Below the pieces are notes generated by a model. It worked only from the letters and a program-made list of their open reading frames with translations. It made no database searches and was not told where the DNA came from. A stretch of 64,000 nucleotides of DNA from Styela clava (lineage: Eukaryota; Chordata; Ascidiacea; Stolidobranchia; Styelidae), in the NCBI RefSeq assembly GCF_964204865.1, contig NC_135250.1, positions 16,216,001 to 16,280,000 of the forward strand. The letters run 5' to 3'. A program made the position numbers and the translations under genes. Position 1 is the stretch's first letter. The number at the start of each line of letters is the position of its first letter. Shown here piece after piece: positions 62,646 through 64,000 of the stretch.

Positions 62646-62918
62646 CAGGCTTGACCATGGGACATATTTTTCTGTCTCATTCTCATCCCATAGCAATTAT
62701 GCCTGTCCCATCTCATGGGATTCCCATTGGAATAAAATTCAATAAAAATTGTTAAATTTAGATTTAGCGTCCACTAAATAGGAATAGGACACGAAATCCA
62801 TAACGAAATGTTTTACCATCATTTCCCCGAAAATCATACGGTTTTCGTGTCCCATGGGAAATACAAATGTGTGTTATCCCATCCCATGGGACGTTTCCCA
62901 TTCCCATGGACAACCCTG
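62646..62918. mobile_element. hAT MITE, perfect 8-bp TSD
   Basis: Ends CAGGCTTGACCATGGGACAT and CCCATGGACAACCCTG. TSD TCATTATC (62,638-62,645 and 62,919-62,926). The body is built of CCCATGGGA palindromes. 273 bp. Confidence 0.88.
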
Positions 62919-63552
62919 TCATTATCTAAAGAACTGTGGGACTTCAAATTTGAGGATTGAATATTTTTGAAATCAGTGTTGAACCAAAATATTTCAGATC
63001 TTTTCCAAAAAATTCCTAAAACAAATCTTCCGCATTGGCAACATAAAGCCACTTTAGCGACATACGTATCTAAAGAGCCTGCCATTGTCAGATTGTAGAA
63101 CTAATCGCTGCATAATATGTTAGATTCATATTATCAAATCTGAAATAAATTTATCGTTTTACTTCTGGATTATGCCCAATTTTAACCCATTGAAATGAGT
63201 TTCAAAACTCCCTTTCTCGACGATGACAGTTCTATGTTAAAAGCCATAAACATCAAATACGGGTTTTGAGTGCTAAAAAGCGAAAGTGTAATTTTTCAAT
63301 CACTAAACTGTTCACTGCGTTCAACAAGGCAACCAAACCAACATTTATTTATTAACAAGTAAAATGTCCAATTACGACCAAAAGCAAATAATTTACTTTT
63401 CGAATCTAGAATATATTCTATATTGAGCCATGGGGTAAAAATATAACCCAAAACTCGGTCTTTGAGCACTCATTGAATAAAACGCTGTCGAATTGTGCCC
63501 AGTGGAGCATTTCCAACTGAACTCCGGTCTATTGTTCTCTACAAGCATAAAA

Positions 63553-63590
63553 GCTCATCCTGTCCCCCCATCTACGGGGACAGGATGAGC
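63553..63590. other. Perfect 15-bp stem-loop
   Basis: GCTCATCCTGTCCCC, an 8-base loop, then GGGGACAGGATGAGC. The stem is perfect and G/C-rich in an AT-rich setting. Confidence 0.8.
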
Positions 63591-63921
63591 GCTGTAAGTT
63601 CTCCCATCATTTTATGAGTATAAAAACCATTCCATCGGTAACAACCAATCGGCAAAAGCGACAATTTTTAACGATAAGAAAGTGTCTTTAAAACCGGTCC
63701 AAGTCAAGGGATTAATAAATATAGACATAGTTTATTTTGAAACCTCTTTCAAAAGGAAAGGCAATATTTACCCAGATAAATACAATGACATATTAACAGA
63801 AACTTCGGGAAAGCAGACAAAACCTAAAATAAGGTTTAAAACGTTACTATGAAGAAAGGAAAGGTAATGCAAAGATGAGGACATGCGTCGCTTACTCATA
63901 GATATATATGCTGCTAGACTT

Positions 63922-64000
63922 CTACTGCTTGAACATATATGCAACACGCTGCGGTTTCTTGGAAGCAAAATGCTCAATAACGTGCTGATTAAAGTCATGC
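63922..64000 (-). CDS. Possible terminal exon of an unidentified gene (partial)
   Basis: The minus-strand frame from the window edge reads HDFNQHVIEHFASKKPQRVA then YMFKQ and a stop at 63,922. The composition looks like a real protein C-terminus rather than random frame. An acceptor-like TTTAATCAG (about 63,983-63,991) could begin the exon. I do not recognise the family. The gene would continue beyond position 64,000. Confidence 0.35.
   Translation of the reverse strand, partial: HDFNQHVIEHFASKKPQRVAYMFKQ

Overview
The window is nuclear DNA of an invertebrate animal. The genes have GT/AG introns with interrupted reading frames, metazoan protein families, an AT-rich background, and very many hAT, LINE and SINE copies. 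My guess is a tunicate or another invertebrate deuterostome. That is inference only; no sequence here proves it. All coordinates, splice sites and translations were read by eye.

Host genes: (1) a cathepsin F-like cysteine protease in 11 exons on the minus strand (12,439-19,525); (2) an intronless BNIP1/Sec20 Qb-SNARE (20,302-21,033, minus); (3) an intronless ZGPAT-like CCCH/G-patch protein (21,862-23,586, minus); (4) a small soluble cytochrome b5 (25,001-25,270, minus); (5) mitochondrial ribosomal protein L21 (37,440-38,078, plus); (6) a large receptor-like gene on the minus strand (60,407 down to 49,919, and probably on to 44,841). It encodes a signal peptide, a lysozyme-like domain, a VWA domain, a membrane segment and, by phase-compatible splicing, a cytoplasmic region of helical repeats ending in a dynein-stalk-like module. 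(7) The last coding piece of an unidentified gene lies at the right edge.

The rest is mostly transposons, many dated relative to each other by nesting and target-site duplications (TSDs). Left arm (1-12 kb): a P-element-like remnant, a hAT element with a broken transposase (1,427-3,416), a CR1/Jockey-type LINE split by a hAT element, and a hAT MITE split by an AT-duplicating MITE. Centre (24-36 kb): a tRNA-derived SINE family, and an L1/Tx1-type LINE (26,384-32,526) with a 15-bp TSD that carries at least four later insertions and itself split an older DNA element. Right-centre (39-45 kb): a 4.46-kb element with ends like the short AT-duplicating MITEs, split by a 2.17-kb hAT element with a perfect 8-bp TSD. 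The receptor introns (45-60 kb) carry further hAT elements, tandem duplications and foldback MITEs.

The most interesting host locus is the 44.8-60.4 kb receptor. Its extracellular lysozyme-like and VWA domains both lack expected key acidic residues, and it appears to have three alternative C-termini. No CRISPR array, operon or true tRNA/rRNA gene was seen.
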